A stretch of DNA of 64,000 nucleotides from Petrosia ficiformis. Lineage: Eukaryota > Porifera > Demospongiae > Haplosclerida > Petrosiidae. Below, piece by piece: positions 11,289 through 24,900 of the stretch. Position 1 is the first letter of the stretch. Each line of letters opens with the position of its first letter. Position numbers and translations under genes: made by a program. The stretch spans positions 1,606,430-1,670,429 of the forward strand of contig OX345649.1 in the NCBI GenBank assembly GCA_947044365.1, given 5' to 3'. Under the pieces are notes generated by a model, which had not been told where the DNA came from, did no database searches, and saw only the letters and a list, made by a program, of their open reading frames with translations.

Positions 11289-12398
11289 ATTTCAACCTAA
11301 TATAAGAGAGTGTGTGAAACTTTTACTGCTAGGCTTTTTATAAAACATTAATAGCGGACCCTTTTATTTAGTGAATTAAAACCAAAACCCTTTTAGTAAA
11401 CATTTAAAGAGTCATAATTATAATTGTGTGTGATCATTATCGTCATAATTATTCAAAAATGGTGCATTTGTCTTCTTTATATGGTTTCTATCAGGTGTTT
11501 TTACCAATATGTGGCTAACTAGAAAGCTGGAATATGTAGCACAAGTTGCTAATATTAACAAGCTCCCTGGGACCGACAGCTTTACATCTCTCTAAAGGAT
11601 GCGGTGACAGACACTTCGTCATTTTTAGGGCGGAACTGAGTATACTCATTCAGATTACATTTTTCATGAGCTACCATTTCTCCATCAGATACATGTGAAA
11701 TGTTTGTCAAAACTCTAGTGGGTGGTAAACCTGTATTTCCAGATTGTTAGTGCTGTTGGATTTGTCAAAAACCTTATTACACAGCTTAGTAAAAGAGATG
11801 CTGATCTTTTTGAATCACAAAAACTCCCTATTTAATTACTACGTGGGTTAAAATAACAGATAATACTGAAGAGGTTGTGAGCTATAGTGTTGGTCTCAAT
11901 GAAGTAGATTCTGACTGTGAAGAAATATGTATTAATTGTTTTCTAGAAACCTCCAGTACTACAGGGGTATGACAATAACTTGCAAAAACATAATCAATAA
12001 TGATTTTGTAACACATTAGAAACAACTCAATCTGTAAATTGATACACAAAAGAATGCTGCATCTAACACATTTGTATATCAGGAGTGGGTCTTTAGGAGC
12101 ATTAGCCTTGTATCCAAGCTCTTAACATAGTGGAAAAAAGGAGGCTGGATTCAACTGTTTGTGCTTGCGCTAATTAACCTTTTAATTTCCCAGGTATCTA
12201 GGGATCATTACCTGAAAATAGTATAGTATAATAAATATGGCTAGTTTTGATCTCTGTTTCTGTACAGCACCTCAAGGATTTGTTGATCTTGTTCCAAACC
12301 AGGAGCAGATCGTGGCTGTGTTATTCTGTACTATAAACCGACATACCCTTTAGTGACCATGTGTTGTTGTGTACATTAATTAGTGCATGTGCAAACAG
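11289..12398. other. Unassigned region
   Basis: The first part is the kinase 3' flank, shared with 9.25 and 53.35 kb. About 11500-12200 is less AT-rich than its surroundings and contains short open stretches (for example around WVKITDNTEEVVSYSVGLNE near 11845) interrupted by stops. I cannot assign it; it could be a decayed gene or transposon. Confidence 0.35.
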
Positions 12399-12402
12399 TT
12401 AA

Positions 12403-13293
12403 GGTGGTACTAGGGAGTGGGCGGATGCGACTCCAATCAGTTTCAAAATAGAATATTATATAATATGACTCTAACCTGGTGTAATGGCAACCTTCATATC
12501 TTCTAATCACCTTTATAGGGTCCTGGAATTGATAAAACATATATAAAATGTCCATTTTTGCCATCTTAATAAGTACAAAACGGAGAAAGCCACGCCCACC
12601 AATCATGGCGTGCACCAAGTACAATGCATTTAGAGAAAACAAATAGAGCCGTTTTCTGGAAATTCATTTTACTTTTATAGTTACAAGAGGCTGAAGAAAG
12701 CTGAATTCTGTAGCTTTCCACTGAAACCATAAAATCTACCTTTCTAGGCACTATCAAACTCCGATCTTTCTCAAAGAGCAACTACAGTTACCCGCCATTG
12801 TTTCCCACCCACCGCCCCCTCCACCACCCCTCCACCACCCATGGGCCGTGGTTTTTGTGGTTTTGTACTTATGTTAATTGGAAAAGTGGCAATTTTAACA
12901 ATATTTCTTCAATTACAGGACAATATAAAGCTGATCGGAAGATTTGAAGGTTGCTATTACACCAGGTTAGAGTCATAGGATCAACTGGCATAGACGGCCC
13001 CTCATTAATTATGCACGATAGGTGTGGTGTTATTTAATCCCACTTACGTTGGGCCAATAGGCCCAGTGCTGTTCCTGACAAACAGGGGGGGTCTGGGGGG
13101 GCGCAGCCCCCCCAGTCTAGGCCCCTTGTCGGTAGGGATATCATCAGCATGATAGCGAGCAAAGTTACAACCTGCCACACCTATCGTGCATAATTAATGA
13201 GGGGCCGTCTGTGCCAGTTGATCCGAGTCATATTATATAATATTCTATTTTGAAACTGATTGGAGTCGCATCCGCCCACTCCCTAGTACCACC
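12403..13293. mobile_element. TTAA-flanked MITE (piggyBac-like family P1), full copy with nested insertion
   Basis: The left end GGTGGTACTAGGGAGTGGGC is preceded by TTAA (12399-12402). The right end GCCCACTCCCTAGTACCACC is followed by TTAA (13294-13297). The terminal inverted repeats extend about 130 bp. The element is interrupted by a second MITE at 12978-13224. There is no transposase. TTAA duplication plus long inverted repeats fits a non-autonomous piggyBac-type element. Confidence 0.88.
12978..13224. mobile_element. hAT-like MITE nested inside the P1 element
   Basis: The 247-bp element has ~50-bp inverted ends (GGATCAACTGGCATAGACGG at the left, the reverse complement with one mismatch at the right). 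It is flanked by a perfect 8-bp direct repeat GAGTCATA (12970-12977 and 13225-13232). Eight-base target duplications are typical of the hAT superfamily. The interior includes a G-rich then C-rich segment (about 13084-13112). No coding capacity. Confidence 0.9.
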
Positions 13294-13297
13294 TTAA

Positions 13298-14267
13298 CTA
13301 AACTATAACTAAATTACAGGTCTACTGCAATAACTATTACTAACTAAAATGAAAATTGGCCAATAATGAGCACTTTTAGTTAGTTAACTAAAACTAAAAT
13401 CCTTTTAGTAAGCCTAATATTATTTTAGTTAATTAAACTATAACTAAACTAAAAGTTTGAGAAACTAGGCATACTATAACTATAGAACTAAAAGTAGTCA
13501 TTTTTGTCAAACTAAAACAACAATATTTTGAATGAATAGATATATTAGAGGATGGACAGATGGATATATGTTTGCAGTGACACATTAATCAGTGTACAAA
13601 TAGATAAGCATAAGGGCATTAATTGGAATTATGACCCAGAGATTATACTATAATTAATGTACATAATTAATGCACAGATGCTCCAGTTATTGTCCTGACC
13701 TTTACCTTTAGTACCGGTGGAATAAATCTGTAGCTTAGATTAATCTGTTGTAGAGAACCAAAATATTCCCTTACAATGCCTTATGGCTGCTCCTCATTTA
13801 CATCTCACTAGAATTGCTTTTCATCTCCAAACTCATGTGGGAGTGGAGGTGTGATCATTTGTGTTATAGCTATTGCTATCGTGATAGTAACTATTTCAAT
13901 TATGATAGTCACACTATCACTACTATATCACTCAACCCTAACACACACACACACATGTGCACACAAACAGTAATCTCCATTATATATGCACAGCAAGGTT
14001 GGGATGGTACTGCCACAGGGGATTAACATACACGTGTAGGAGCTAAAATTAAATAAACCACTTCCATATAACCCTACATCAGTATAACTCTTTGTTTTTT
14101 CCTTTATAGCAGTCTAGATACTTAATGTAGGGTTATATGGAAGTGGGCTATTATTTTTGGGTTCTATGTAAACCTTCTGTGCAAGTACCATCCTGCATAA
14201 ATCGGATTTTGATGTCCCTACATCTTCTTTCATTAATATTGAAAATGTTTTTTCATTGTTCTTGTAT

Positions 14268-14317
<50 letters not shown>

Positions 14318-14436
14318 AGCACTTCCATTGTTCACTAATGATTTGATCTTATATAGTAGAAATATTTTGTTTGATTAGATTTACAGTATTATTATAAAAC
14401 AGAAATAACTGTTACGAATATACAGGTTTTCTATAG
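13298..14436. other. Decayed intronic sequence leading to kinase cassette K3
   Basis: 13298-13530 is a low-complexity run of CTAAA/TTTAG-type units. About 13530-13600 matches the sequence that follows Ig exon a4. From about 13660 the region parallels 50.6-51.2 kb (intron before the stalk exon). A near-pure (AT)n microsatellite occupies about 14269-14314. No intact exon seen. Confidence 0.55.
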
Positions 14437-16309
14437 TGTTTTCCTCTCCTATAGCAACCTCTGAAGTGTTTTCCTCTCCTATACCAACCTCCTCTGATTC
14501 TCCCACAGGCTCTCCATCAGGTATATAATATACAAGTATTATAAATTATTGTTTTTTTATAAATCAGCTGTTAATTTTTTTGATCTCTCTGTCTTCCAGG
14601 TCTTGATGAATCCTTTGTAATCATTATTACAGTAACAGTATCAATTATTATAGTAGTGCAGTGCTGTTAGTACTATTATTGTTTGTATTAAAGCATAAGA
14701 GAAATAAGTCGACCTGAGGCACAGTAAGTATTGTGACAAATCAGTTATTGTAGTGCATGCAGAAATATAGTGATAACTAATAACTTATAATTTTTTACGT
14801 ACATAGAAGTGTTATGATGAGCGGTTTGAATAGTACAGTATACAGAAATGGTATGAACACTTGAATTATGTGTATCATTATCATAATGTTTCTCAATTGT
14901 GTTTGTAATTAGAGGATTTTGTTGCGGAAAAGAGGGATAAAGTTATTCAAAGGATTCTTCAAAATAGAGTTGGAACAAAAGTAGATTTAGAGGAGCTCTA
15001 TAGCAGTTTGATTCCTTCATCAAGACTACAAATAATTGAAAAGATTGGTCAAGGTGAAGAGTGAACATGTAGTCCTGTAAATGTCCATTCTTTATTTTGA
15101 TGACGTGTACAATAATTCTTTACTAGTATGTATGTAAAAATTATGGTACTGGCACATCTATAGGAAACTAGGAACAGGAATAACAAAATATAAAAAGTAT
15201 ATAATTATTTTGAATATGAAGATACATGATATCTGTGTAAATTATAATGAGGATATGTACATTTGATGTGATAATAGTGTATGCCTAAATGCTGTTAACC
15301 TCAGCCTTGTTTTATTATGCTTTACATCAGTACCATTTCTGTAGTACAATAGTTTTTATAGGACATTTTTTGTCTCTAGTATATTTATAAGGAATACAAC
15401 ATCAATATTGATTTGTTATGGAATGTTTAGGTATTGCTATTCATCAAGCATCTTTTACAGGTGAATTTGGTATTGTATATCATGCTCTACTTACTCATGA
15501 ATCTAGTATTCCACAAGCAGTAGCAGTTAAAACACTCACAGGTTTATTTATTTGTGAAATTGTGTGTATTTTCACGATTATCTCAATTTCTTTCATACAC
15601 AGGAGCATTCACTAAATCTGATGTTGATGATATTATGCGAGAGTTTAAAGTTTAGAGATCTAGCGACAAGAAATTGCATGTATGCATGTATATAATCCTT
15701 GTGATGTCTACAAATTTAATTTGTTCTAATAGGATTTCATCTGATGGAATTATAAAAGTGGCTGATTTTGGACTTGATGAAGATATATACTGCAAAAACT
15801 ACTTCAGACTGATCAAAGATGAAGACTCGGATGCACCAGTGAAACCACCTATACAGTGGATGGCACTAGAGAGCATTCGTAATGGGTACTTTAATGAGAA
15901 AACAGATGTGGTTAGTTGAATCACTGTAACAAATCATTAGTCAGGTATTATGTTATTATCTTTCAGTGGTCATACGGTGTGGTATGTTGGGAGATATTTA
16001 GTCTTGGTATTATACCTTATCCTGGTCTCAGTGCAAAAGATGTAATTAGACTTCTTGGTACTGGAGAAAGACTAGATCAACCAAATAATTGTGCATGTTT
16101 TGAGGAAATGTGAGTTAGTATGAGCTACATATAATTATATCCTTTAGGTAACTTTCTTTTTTAGTTACACTATCATGTTATCCTCTTGGAATGAAAGACC
16201 AGACGAGAGATATTCCTTTGCAGACCTAGTTCAGATTATAAATGAAATTATAGCACCATTGGCTGGTTATCTAGACTTCACACAGACATTTACTGAAAAT
16301 AAGCATTAA
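14437..16309 (+). pseudogene. Broken receptor tail and tyrosine kinase (cassette K3)
   Basis: Exon-by-exon copy of the live receptor tail at 51279-53343. The stalk exon (14437-14520) is intact. The TM exon (14600-14723) has a +6/-7/-2 set of indels that shifts frame and gives a stop within the helix. The 14913-15053 and 15461-15541 exons (juxtamembrane, glycine loop EFGIVY, VAVKTL lysine) are intact. The next exon (15603-15679) has lost 254 internal bases, removing the region from helix C to the HRD motif and creating a stop. The last three exons (15733-15910, 15967-16109, 16165-16309) are open, with ADFGLDED in place of ADFGLAED. Clearly non-functional as a kinase. Confidence 0.92.
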
Positions 16310-16340
16310 ATTTCAACCTAATATAAGAGAGTGTGTGAAT

Positions 16341-16756
16341 TTTTATGGCCCGTAGGGCCATCCCTATGATTGCTTTCCCACGGGTTCGATGTATGTTTAT
16401 ATATATATTCTTGTGTCACCTACGCGAGTATGCGTTGTATACGTAGTTAAGGAAGTTACATCATTCCCAGGGGCTCGGTCAATTAATGGGCGTGGCGCGA
16501 AAAAGAACGCGCGATCAAGCTCTACACACCAGCAGAAAGAAAGCTGTGTAGCTTACGTAGACACTGGAACTAATAGCTAGCTATTCTACCTGAAATGTAT
16601 TCTTAAAGTTCTATAAAAGGTAAACAGAGTATATAATCAAAATAATAACTATAATAGGCTGTTGTGTTTCGGGCATGATAAAGTCAGCCATGATTACTGA
16701 ATGCTGGACACCATAAAGCAATCATAGGGATACTTTTTTCTCTATATACACTTGTT
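16341..16756 (+). mobile_element. Interspersed repeat family M, copy 2
   Basis: Starts TTTTATGGCCCGTAGGGCCA and ends with TCTCTATATACACTTGTT. It contains ATCCCTATGATTGCTTTCCC near the left end and AAAGCAATCATAGGGATA near the right end as inverted subterminal repeats. It sits just downstream of the K3 stop codon. Confidence 0.75.
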
Positions 16757-17176
16757 ACTACTATAGGCTTTTTATAAAACATTAATAGTGGACCTAGTGA
16801 ATTAAAATCCACTAAATTATAAAGTAGGGGATAATTATAAAATGGATACGTATACAATTAAACTGTGTGTAATAACATACCATTCAACAATTCCGTACTG
16901 AGATCAAGAGGCTTGTGATTAATACATGCTTTACCTTGCTGATTGCCTATATGTACATTAATTATAAAAGTAAATCTATAATTGTAAGATACATAATAGC
17001 ATACCAGTACATACCACTATCAGAAGTCAGAGTAGCATGTTCACCTTTCAACCATTTAGACTTGAGTAGTTTTAACAAAGAAAAACGTTCTTCATAAACA
17101 TCCATCCCTCCTTCTGAAACTAGAGATGCCGACTCCAAAGCTATTTCTTTTGCCTTGTGAAACTTCTGATGCCGAC
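16757..17176. other. Intergenic, nothing recognised
   Basis: AT-rich sequence with kinase-3'-flank remnants near 16765 (CTTTTTATAAAACATTAATA, also at 11335 and 53390). No supportable gene or RNA. Confidence 0.4.
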
Positions 17177-17180
17177 TTAA

Positions 17181-17792
17181 CCCTTACAGGACTGAGCCTG
17201 TTTTTCAAAATTCTCCCCATTTCCAACACTGGCGACTCTATTGCATATATTTTGGCCACTGTTCACTTTCTCTACCCCAAACTTGGCTCCTATTCCGACA
17301 TGGAGTACTATACTTCCACCAACTTGCTTGCTGGGACTCGAAAGTCCCCAAGCGCTTCGTAGGATCAAATCAAATGCAGTGCTCTCCCTCTTTTGACTGG
17401 AACTGGGGCTAACAAAATGACCCCACTGCATGTTGGCACCAGCTACACCCACGATTTCAGGTTTCACAGCAAGGAAAATGCCTCAGGTACCCACCAGAGT
17501 GCGTGGGCGGGGTCAAATAAATGCAAAATTCGTCAGCAGCGAGGGGGCTGCACCCCCTTCGAACCCCCCCCCCCCCCCCCCCCCCATTAACGGGGGGACA
17601 CCCCCCTTTAAAATTCCCCCCATGATTGTTATTTAGGCCAAAGGGCGCCCGAAAAACCATCAACTTTTTTAGCCACGTTCATCATGCAGCTTGTGCCTGA
17701 CACCAATTACAACTGATTTGGACAGCTTCGCGTAGCTAGGAACAGACGGCGAACCACGTAGGGGTGAATATGTGACATCAGTCCTCTAAGGG
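17181..17792. mobile_element. TTAA-flanked element with CCC termini (piggyBac-like family P2)
   Basis: The left end CCCTTACAGGACTGA is preceded by TTAA (17177-17180). The right end TCAGTCCTCTAAGGG is followed by TTAA (17793-17796). Both the TTAA duplication and the CCC...GGG ends are classic for piggyBac. The 612-bp body is GC-rich compared with its surroundings, includes a C homopolymer of about 20 (17566-17585), and has open but unrecognisable frames. It lies about 140 bases upstream of the start codon of the large receptor gene and could affect its promoter. Confidence 0.82.
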
Positions 17793-17933
17793 TTAAAGCA
17801 TGCAATCCTTGCACACGCGCAATTATACTGCATACCGGACCCGTAGCGAGCTGATAGCGTGTCCGTCTGCCGGACCAATAGACACTGCGTTTTAGTTTTT
17901 CCTGTCTTGGATTATAATCACCCTGTTTTGAAG

Positions 17934-18042
17934 ATGTGGAAGATCCTGTGGTTTGGACTGACAATTCTCCTATCACTGTATAATCAGGTAGCTGAGGGAA
18001 TCAATTGTACTGAAACACCATGTATATTTGGGTGCCCTCAAT
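17934..18042 (+). CDS. Signal-peptide exon of the large Ig-RTK
   Basis: Starts MWKILWFGLTILLSLYNQVA, a typical signal peptide with a hydrophobic core, followed by a Cys-containing segment (NCTETPCIFGCPQC). Donor AAT|GTAAGT, phase 1. ATG 17934 is chosen because the hydrophobic core follows at once; the upstream extension in the same frame has no signal-like character. Confidence 0.75.
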
Positions 18043-21000
18043 GTAAGTGATTTCTTAATTACATACAGTGTGTGTGTTCATATAGTTTATTATTATAGTT
18101 GTTGATTTATGTAGAAAGGTGTCCTATCTAATCTCCAAAATTTATTTAAATCTAAATGTTTTATTAATTAAAATCAAGTTTCTGTGTGATTCTCTTGTTT
18201 ACGAAAAATTGTTTATTTTTCTGTTTGGTCGTTTACCATAACAATTCTATACATAATTATGATAATAATCTCTTGTAAAATAATCAGCAAATATACATTT
18301 ATTATTCAATTGCGGTTGATTTTGTCACTCTGTTCCAGTACTAGAAAAATGAAAGACTTTTGGTATTCCACAATAATTATTTTAAATTAACTGAGTTGAT
18401 TGCCCAGTTTAATTAATTACACTATATATACCTGTAATTTAGTTATAATATGTTTACTATGGACATTGTGTTTGGAATTTATGTCAACAATAATATTATT
18501 ATATGTATACTGCATATCTCCACACATTTACAAATTCATAATAATAATTATTATTATAATTATGGTAGTGGTAGGAACAGTTCATCACAATTGTTACTAT
18601 TTTTATGGCCCGTAGGGCCATCCCTATGATTGCTTTCCCACGGGTTCGATGTATGTTTATATATATATATATAATTATATATAATAAAATTATATTCTTG
18701 TGTCACTTGCGTGAGTATGGGTTGTATACGTAGTTAAGGAAGTTACGTCATTCCCGGGGGGCTCGGTCAATTAATGCGCGTGACGCGTAAAAGAACGCGC
18801 GCTCGAGCTCTACAGACCAGCTAGCTATTCTACCTGAAATATATTCCTAAAGTTCTACAAGATTCTTTAAAAGGTAAAGAGAGTAGATAATCGAAATAAT
18901 AACTATAGTATGCTGTTGTGTTTCAGGCATGATAAAGTCAGCCATGATTAGTGAATGCTGGACACCACATTTGTAAAGCGATGTTTTTTTTCTCTATATA
19001 CACTTGTTGTTGTTATTGTTAATTCATTTATTATTATTATTATTTTCTCTTTCATCAGCTGCATGCAATGCATCTTGTTATAGTGTATTACCTCAAAATG
19101 AAGTTATATATGCAAGTATTGGTGATTCTTTTGAGATATTTGTTCAACACCTATTCACACCTACATTTTCATTGGCTCGTGAGGGTAATGGTAGTATTTA
19201 TACAGTTGTTAATGATGATGATGTGTGTGGAGGTGATACCAGTGTCTGTCATCTTGATAATGATGCTGCTCGTTTTAAGATTAACAGTTTCCAGCCATAT
19301 TTAGCTGGGAATTATGAATATCGGTATTATGTTACTTTTACAGAATTTTGTCCAACGCCATTTACATTAAAAGTAGCAGGTAAGTTATATTAAATATTAC
19401 TAACTAACATCTCTTTGAAGATTGATACTAATTACTATTAAATTCTTGTGTGACCAGTTTATTTGTGCTTATGATCAGAGAGTACAGTAATACTCTCTAT
19501 GTAGGCATGGGATGGGGAAAAATGGATGGGAAAAAAATGGCCGCCATGCAAGTGATGAGCTGAAATCTCTGGTAATAATATATCATGTACAGATAAGTTT
19601 TAATACACACTTACCTATTTATATCTAGTGTTTTTATGGCTCGTAGGGCCATCCCTATGATTGCTTTCCTACGGGTTCGATGTATGTTTATATATATAAT
19701 TATATAATATATATAATTTTATAATTATATATTATAATTATGTTTGTGTCACCTACGCGAGTATGCGTTGTATATGTAGTTAAGGAAGTTACATCATTCC
19801 CGGGGCCGGGGGCTCGGTCAATTAATGGGCGTGGTGCGTAAAAGAACGCGTAAAAGCAGTCATAGGGATACTTTGTAAAGCAATCATAGGGATGTTTTTT
19901 TTCCTCTATATACACTTGTTATGACTACCAACACCATCTAGATGGCCAAAGATTGTCGTTAAGGTAGAGAACCGGCGAGTGGCAAAACTGGCAAAATCTG
20001 CTTAGTCTTAGTCTCGCGTAGTAAGCCCCTCCCCTCTAAACGAGGGGAAGAGTTTTAATAATAGTAGGTTTATTGACCTATCCGACCAATATCTATTGAT
20101 GGAACCCAAATCTGAAAATAACAGTAATGTACATGTATGTAGTAATAATAGTACTCAATATACTGATTGTTCTGTGTCTGGATCTCTTGTCCTGTTCCCT
20201 GTGCATTGGATATATCTAATCGCATTGGAGTGGATGAGATGGATAGATATATTATTATATCTCATCTCACTATATGTAGTCTTGAAAAAAAAATGAATTG
20301 TTTTATACTTGCTTCGCCGTGAATAACATTTCTAATGTCATCAATATAGCAGAAGCAACTTATGCTAACATTATCGTGTACAAGGTATAAATTATTATAA
20401 TCATAATGGTACATGTTTGTAATGTGCAGATTCCACTAATTGTTAATAATTAATTTTAGAGTAGTCTTCCCAGTATTCCAGGAAAATAGTAATCCAATGG
20501 CTAAGGAATGTCTAAGTTAATATTTTCCAGTAAGTAATTTAATAATGATGTAGTGGCATACACATCAGAGTTTCATAACAGATTTTTGTTAGGTATGGGA
20601 AAGAATCGATCATGCAAAGAACACTGCTCCTTGGGGGGTCTGGGGGTATGCTTCCCCTGGAAATATTTTAAATTTAGGCTCTATGAGGTTGCTTTTCTGG
20701 TGGCTTCTAAGGCCCCAGAAGGCTTGCAGCTGAGATGTTGTTGCATGTTGAAATAAATTTGATCTGAAATCTAGTGGGGAATAACCCCCCTTCCCCCTCG
20801 CTGTATGAAACCCTGCACATGTAGTATTATGTTAATCTCCAAACATATAGGGTTACATATCATGACACTCCTAGTGTAATACTATACATGGTTACATTAT
20901 TATAATAATAGTCTAACATTCCTTTTCTATTTTATAACAGCATTCACTGATTAAGACAATCTTGAGTGAGCCCAACATTAGTGATTTTAATTGAAATTTT

Positions 21001-21888
21001 GAATGTACATATGTGTATATTTAGTATAATATAGTCGGATATATCAAAACATCATGCCACATTTACTTACTGAATATACATGATGGATATACTATTTTGA
21101 CAACAGTGTATGGTATCAAACTCGGCTCTTAAATTTGCTGGTACCAGTATTTTAAATGTTGGACTGAAAATGCATAGGGCAAATTACAGAACACAAAAGA
21201 GTTAGTATACTAGCTAGAACAATGAATTAAATCATTTCTTTTAATTCCCATCAATGAGTATCAACATAGCTAATTGCCTTTCAATCAACTTGTTCCAACA
21301 TTTTCATCATCTGGTATAGTATAAGTATATGTATGTAATGTAATAGTTACTAGATCTGTCAACATTAGTAGCAGTATTCCGGATTTTGATTAAAGTTCAG
21401 TAAATTTAATTTACCTTAATTGCACAATTGCCTGTGTTGCATTTAGAGTATCTTATAGAACAAGATTGACAATAAATGTGTGACATTTATTACTGCTGTA
21501 TGTAACAGTTTATTCTATATTGGTATTAACACTAATTAACTGTTTCCAATATCTTTGATACAGTTGCACCGAATGTTGTAGCTGAAATTGATATCAAGAC
21601 TGCATTCAGAGATCGAAATACCACTCTCTTATTTGTAATTAACGGAGCATTGCCAGATGTTCTTTCAGAAGACATTACCTGGTCATTTGTACGTCAGTTT
21701 GAAAATGATTCTGTGATATTGAACTCTAGTGATTCACATTATATATTCTCAAGTGATCATCGATTCCTTAGTATAATAGATCTGAGTACTGATGATACTG
21801 GGTTGTATACATTACTTGCTGTTAACCCTGCTGGGATGCACTCTGATAGCATTTACCTTGATGTGCAAGGTATTTCCAATTACTACTG

Positions 21889-21926
<38 letters not shown>

Positions 21927-24900
21927 AGGCACTCACTCACTTGGGCTAGGGCTGAGTGATAGTGAAGTATTTAACTATCACAATATTTTAATTTAATTCT
22001 TGTACTGTATTCGTCAAGTTCATGTCTTCCACTGAAGCTGAAATTGTAAGTTTTTTCCATTGTGGTGATGTTTTTGATAGAAGAGTGTGGCTTTCTAAAT
22101 TCAACTTGGGTAGGCATACCTTAGATTCCTGACCTTTACCTTTAGTATTGGTGGAATAAATATTAATCTGTTGTAGAGAAAACAAAATAGTCCCTTACAC
22201 TGTCTTAGAGCCATTTCTTATTTGTAATGATCTCTCTAGAATTGCTTGCCATCTCCAAACAGCTTCTCATGTGGCAATGGAGGTGTGATCATTTGTGCGA
22301 TAGAAATTTTAGGTAGCGCTATTAAGATAGTATATAACTGTGTTGATTATGATAGTCACACTATCACTACATCACCCAGCCCTAACACACACACACACAC
22401 ACACTCACTGTAATTCCTATGCTATAATATATTCATGTTAATTTTCTAGCTCTTCCTGATATTGAACTATTCTCTGATCCTATTAATGTTTCAAATGGTA
22501 GCACAATACGACTGGACTGTTTTGCAGATGGTTCACCTATTCAAGATGTGCAATGGTTATTCACAAACATTAGTGGAAGCAAAGTGTTTGAAATAAGATA
22601 CATCATTAATAATACTATGACCAGAACAGGGGATATAGAATACGAGTCATTTGTTAATGATGTCCCTGAGTCTTTTATTGCAGAGCAGTACTTCATTGAT
22701 CCACCTGATGCTGATAGATCAACTGAACTGTACGGTGGACTAACTATCAAGCATATTACACCATATCAAGCAGGAATGTATAGCTGTACTTTAAAAAATA
22801 TATTTGGAATGGAGTCTAGAACTGTGGATGTACGAGTACAATGTAAGTATAACATACATGTGGAGTATATCTGTTATCTGATCTTGTTTGCATACTTTGG
22901 GTTTTGATGTCCTTACATCTTTCATTTTTATTGAAAATTATAATACATAGCAACTTCAGCACTTCTGTTGTTCACTGATGATTTGATCACATTTTGACCT
23001 ATTTTGATCAGTTAGTTAGTAATTCAGATATATATGGTATTACTAAAGTAGCCATCCACCTTAATCAATGCTAATGGAGATAATGTACATATTCTACTTT
23101 TATAATGTATCTTTTGCAACATAATTATACATACTGAGATAGTTTTCTCCCTAGACCTGTTTAACGTGGTGCTGCACCTCTTTACTTTAATTGTATTGCT
23201 TATGCCAGTGAACTCCATAAAATATGTCTGATAAATTATGTTACAAATGTCACTCTATGTCAATTTGAATACTGTACTGAAATATAGCAATAGCTAATAA
23301 AACAACCATGTATATATATTCTCTATTGTTCTTTTCACATTCATTGACACAGTTATTCCAATAATCACAACACCACCTTTTGATAGTATTGGTATATTCA
23401 ATGAGACCTCAAGCCTGACATGTCAAGCATTTAGCTCTCTTGTACCTAATATCACCTGGATAAAAGATGGCATACAACTTGACCCTTTCAATGATCTTGA
23501 CCTGTCCACTGATACATATGTGAATGAGTTTACACGTACAAGTATTCTGTTTTTCAATAATTTGGATTTTGATGATTCTGGATCTTATGTTTGTAGAGCT
23601 GTAAATAACTTAGTGAGTCCTGTAATGACAGATTCAGAGAATGCCACCTTCATTGTGAATCGTAAGTGTTTTCTTTTAAAATAATTATGTATGTGGTATA
23701 TATATATATATAATATATATATATATTATATATATATTTATATAGTATAATGGTGACATCATCCCTTTGATGTAATGAGTTCTATATAATGCATATAGAC
23801 CTTCCACGTGCACACTATGCAGGAGATGTTTCCATCATGCAATATATTGTATATAGTATGCTAACAGGTCCTATATTTTGTATATAGGACCTGTTAGCAT
23901 ACTATATATATTACATATATATATTATATATATATATATATATTATATATGTAAATATTTTCAACTAGCAGAGGGGGAAACCTGTGATCCTCCTCCCCCT
24001 AATCATGACGTTTTCTGACATATTACCACAGAATAAGTAATAAGTCTACTGTTAAGATAATAGTAATGGAGAGAACAAAAAATCGTACTTTCATGGACAC
24101 CATCTAAAAATCTCATAGGATATTTATTTGTCCTGGATTGAATGCTTAATAGTTGTTAGTGATTGTCACTTGTATTATATTCTACTTTCAAGTTTAATCC
24201 TTTCCTATGCTCCATTCTTTTATTTGTAGATCCTCCTGTACTTCAAGACAGTGAGGGTCTTGCTGTAGTGAATGAAACTCAGACCATCAACATGAGCTGT
24301 ACTTTCTTTAGTCTTCCTTCACCAGATATAACATGGAGCAGATCAATTCCATCCATGGAGATAATGGACAATGAGAAATACACTATTTACACTATGAACA
24401 TCCCTTCTGATGGAGGGGTTTTGAGTTTATCAACTTTGGAAATTATGAATGTGGTTGGATTAGATACTGGTAGTTACACATGCTTAGCCTCTAACTTCGC
24501 TCATGGACCATCTGCACCAGTTGATACTAGTAGTAATACTTTTACTGTCATTGTGCAAAGTACGTACACAATATTTGGATATATTAGAGGATGGACAGAT
24601 GGATATATGCTTGCAGCGACACATTAATGTACAAATAGTGAAAAGATAGTATAAGGGCATTAAATGGAATTATGAACTATGCAGAGATTATGCTATAATT
24701 ATTGTACATACTGTACACTTGAGCTTTATAGTATTTATTTCTAACTCAATTTTTTTCTAGCTTATTCTATGGTACAATGCATTTCTGAAGCTATTCTGAA
24801 TGTGTACATGTTTGTGTTCATGTACATGTATGCATACATATACATGCATGTATACAGATACATGTATGCATATGTGTACATGTTTGCATATGTGTACATG

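Noticed and set aside
14114..14335. Small protein with Tyr-Ile repeats
   Set aside because: Encoded by the (AT)n microsatellite at about 14269-14314; open on both strands by composition.
17126..17467. Overlapping open frames on both strands in the GC-rich P2 element
   Set aside because: No recognisable domain; the frame extends over the transposon end; likely chance openness of a GC-rich non-autonomous element.
17566..17585. C homopolymer as a possible G-quadruplex regulatory element
   Set aside because: An uninterrupted run inside a transposon is more simply a slippage product or assembly uncertainty; no further evidence of function.
20553..20756. Open frame of 67 codons repeated at 27915 as a small gene
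   Set aside because: Lies in repeat family R with inverted ends GTTTCATA/TATGAAAC and is not conserved in the copies at 7151 and 35391.
21890..21925. Poly Thr-His reading through the (CA)n tracts after a1 exons
   Set aside because: The tract lies after a good splice donor, so it is intron sequence; the open frame only reflects the dinucleotide repeat.
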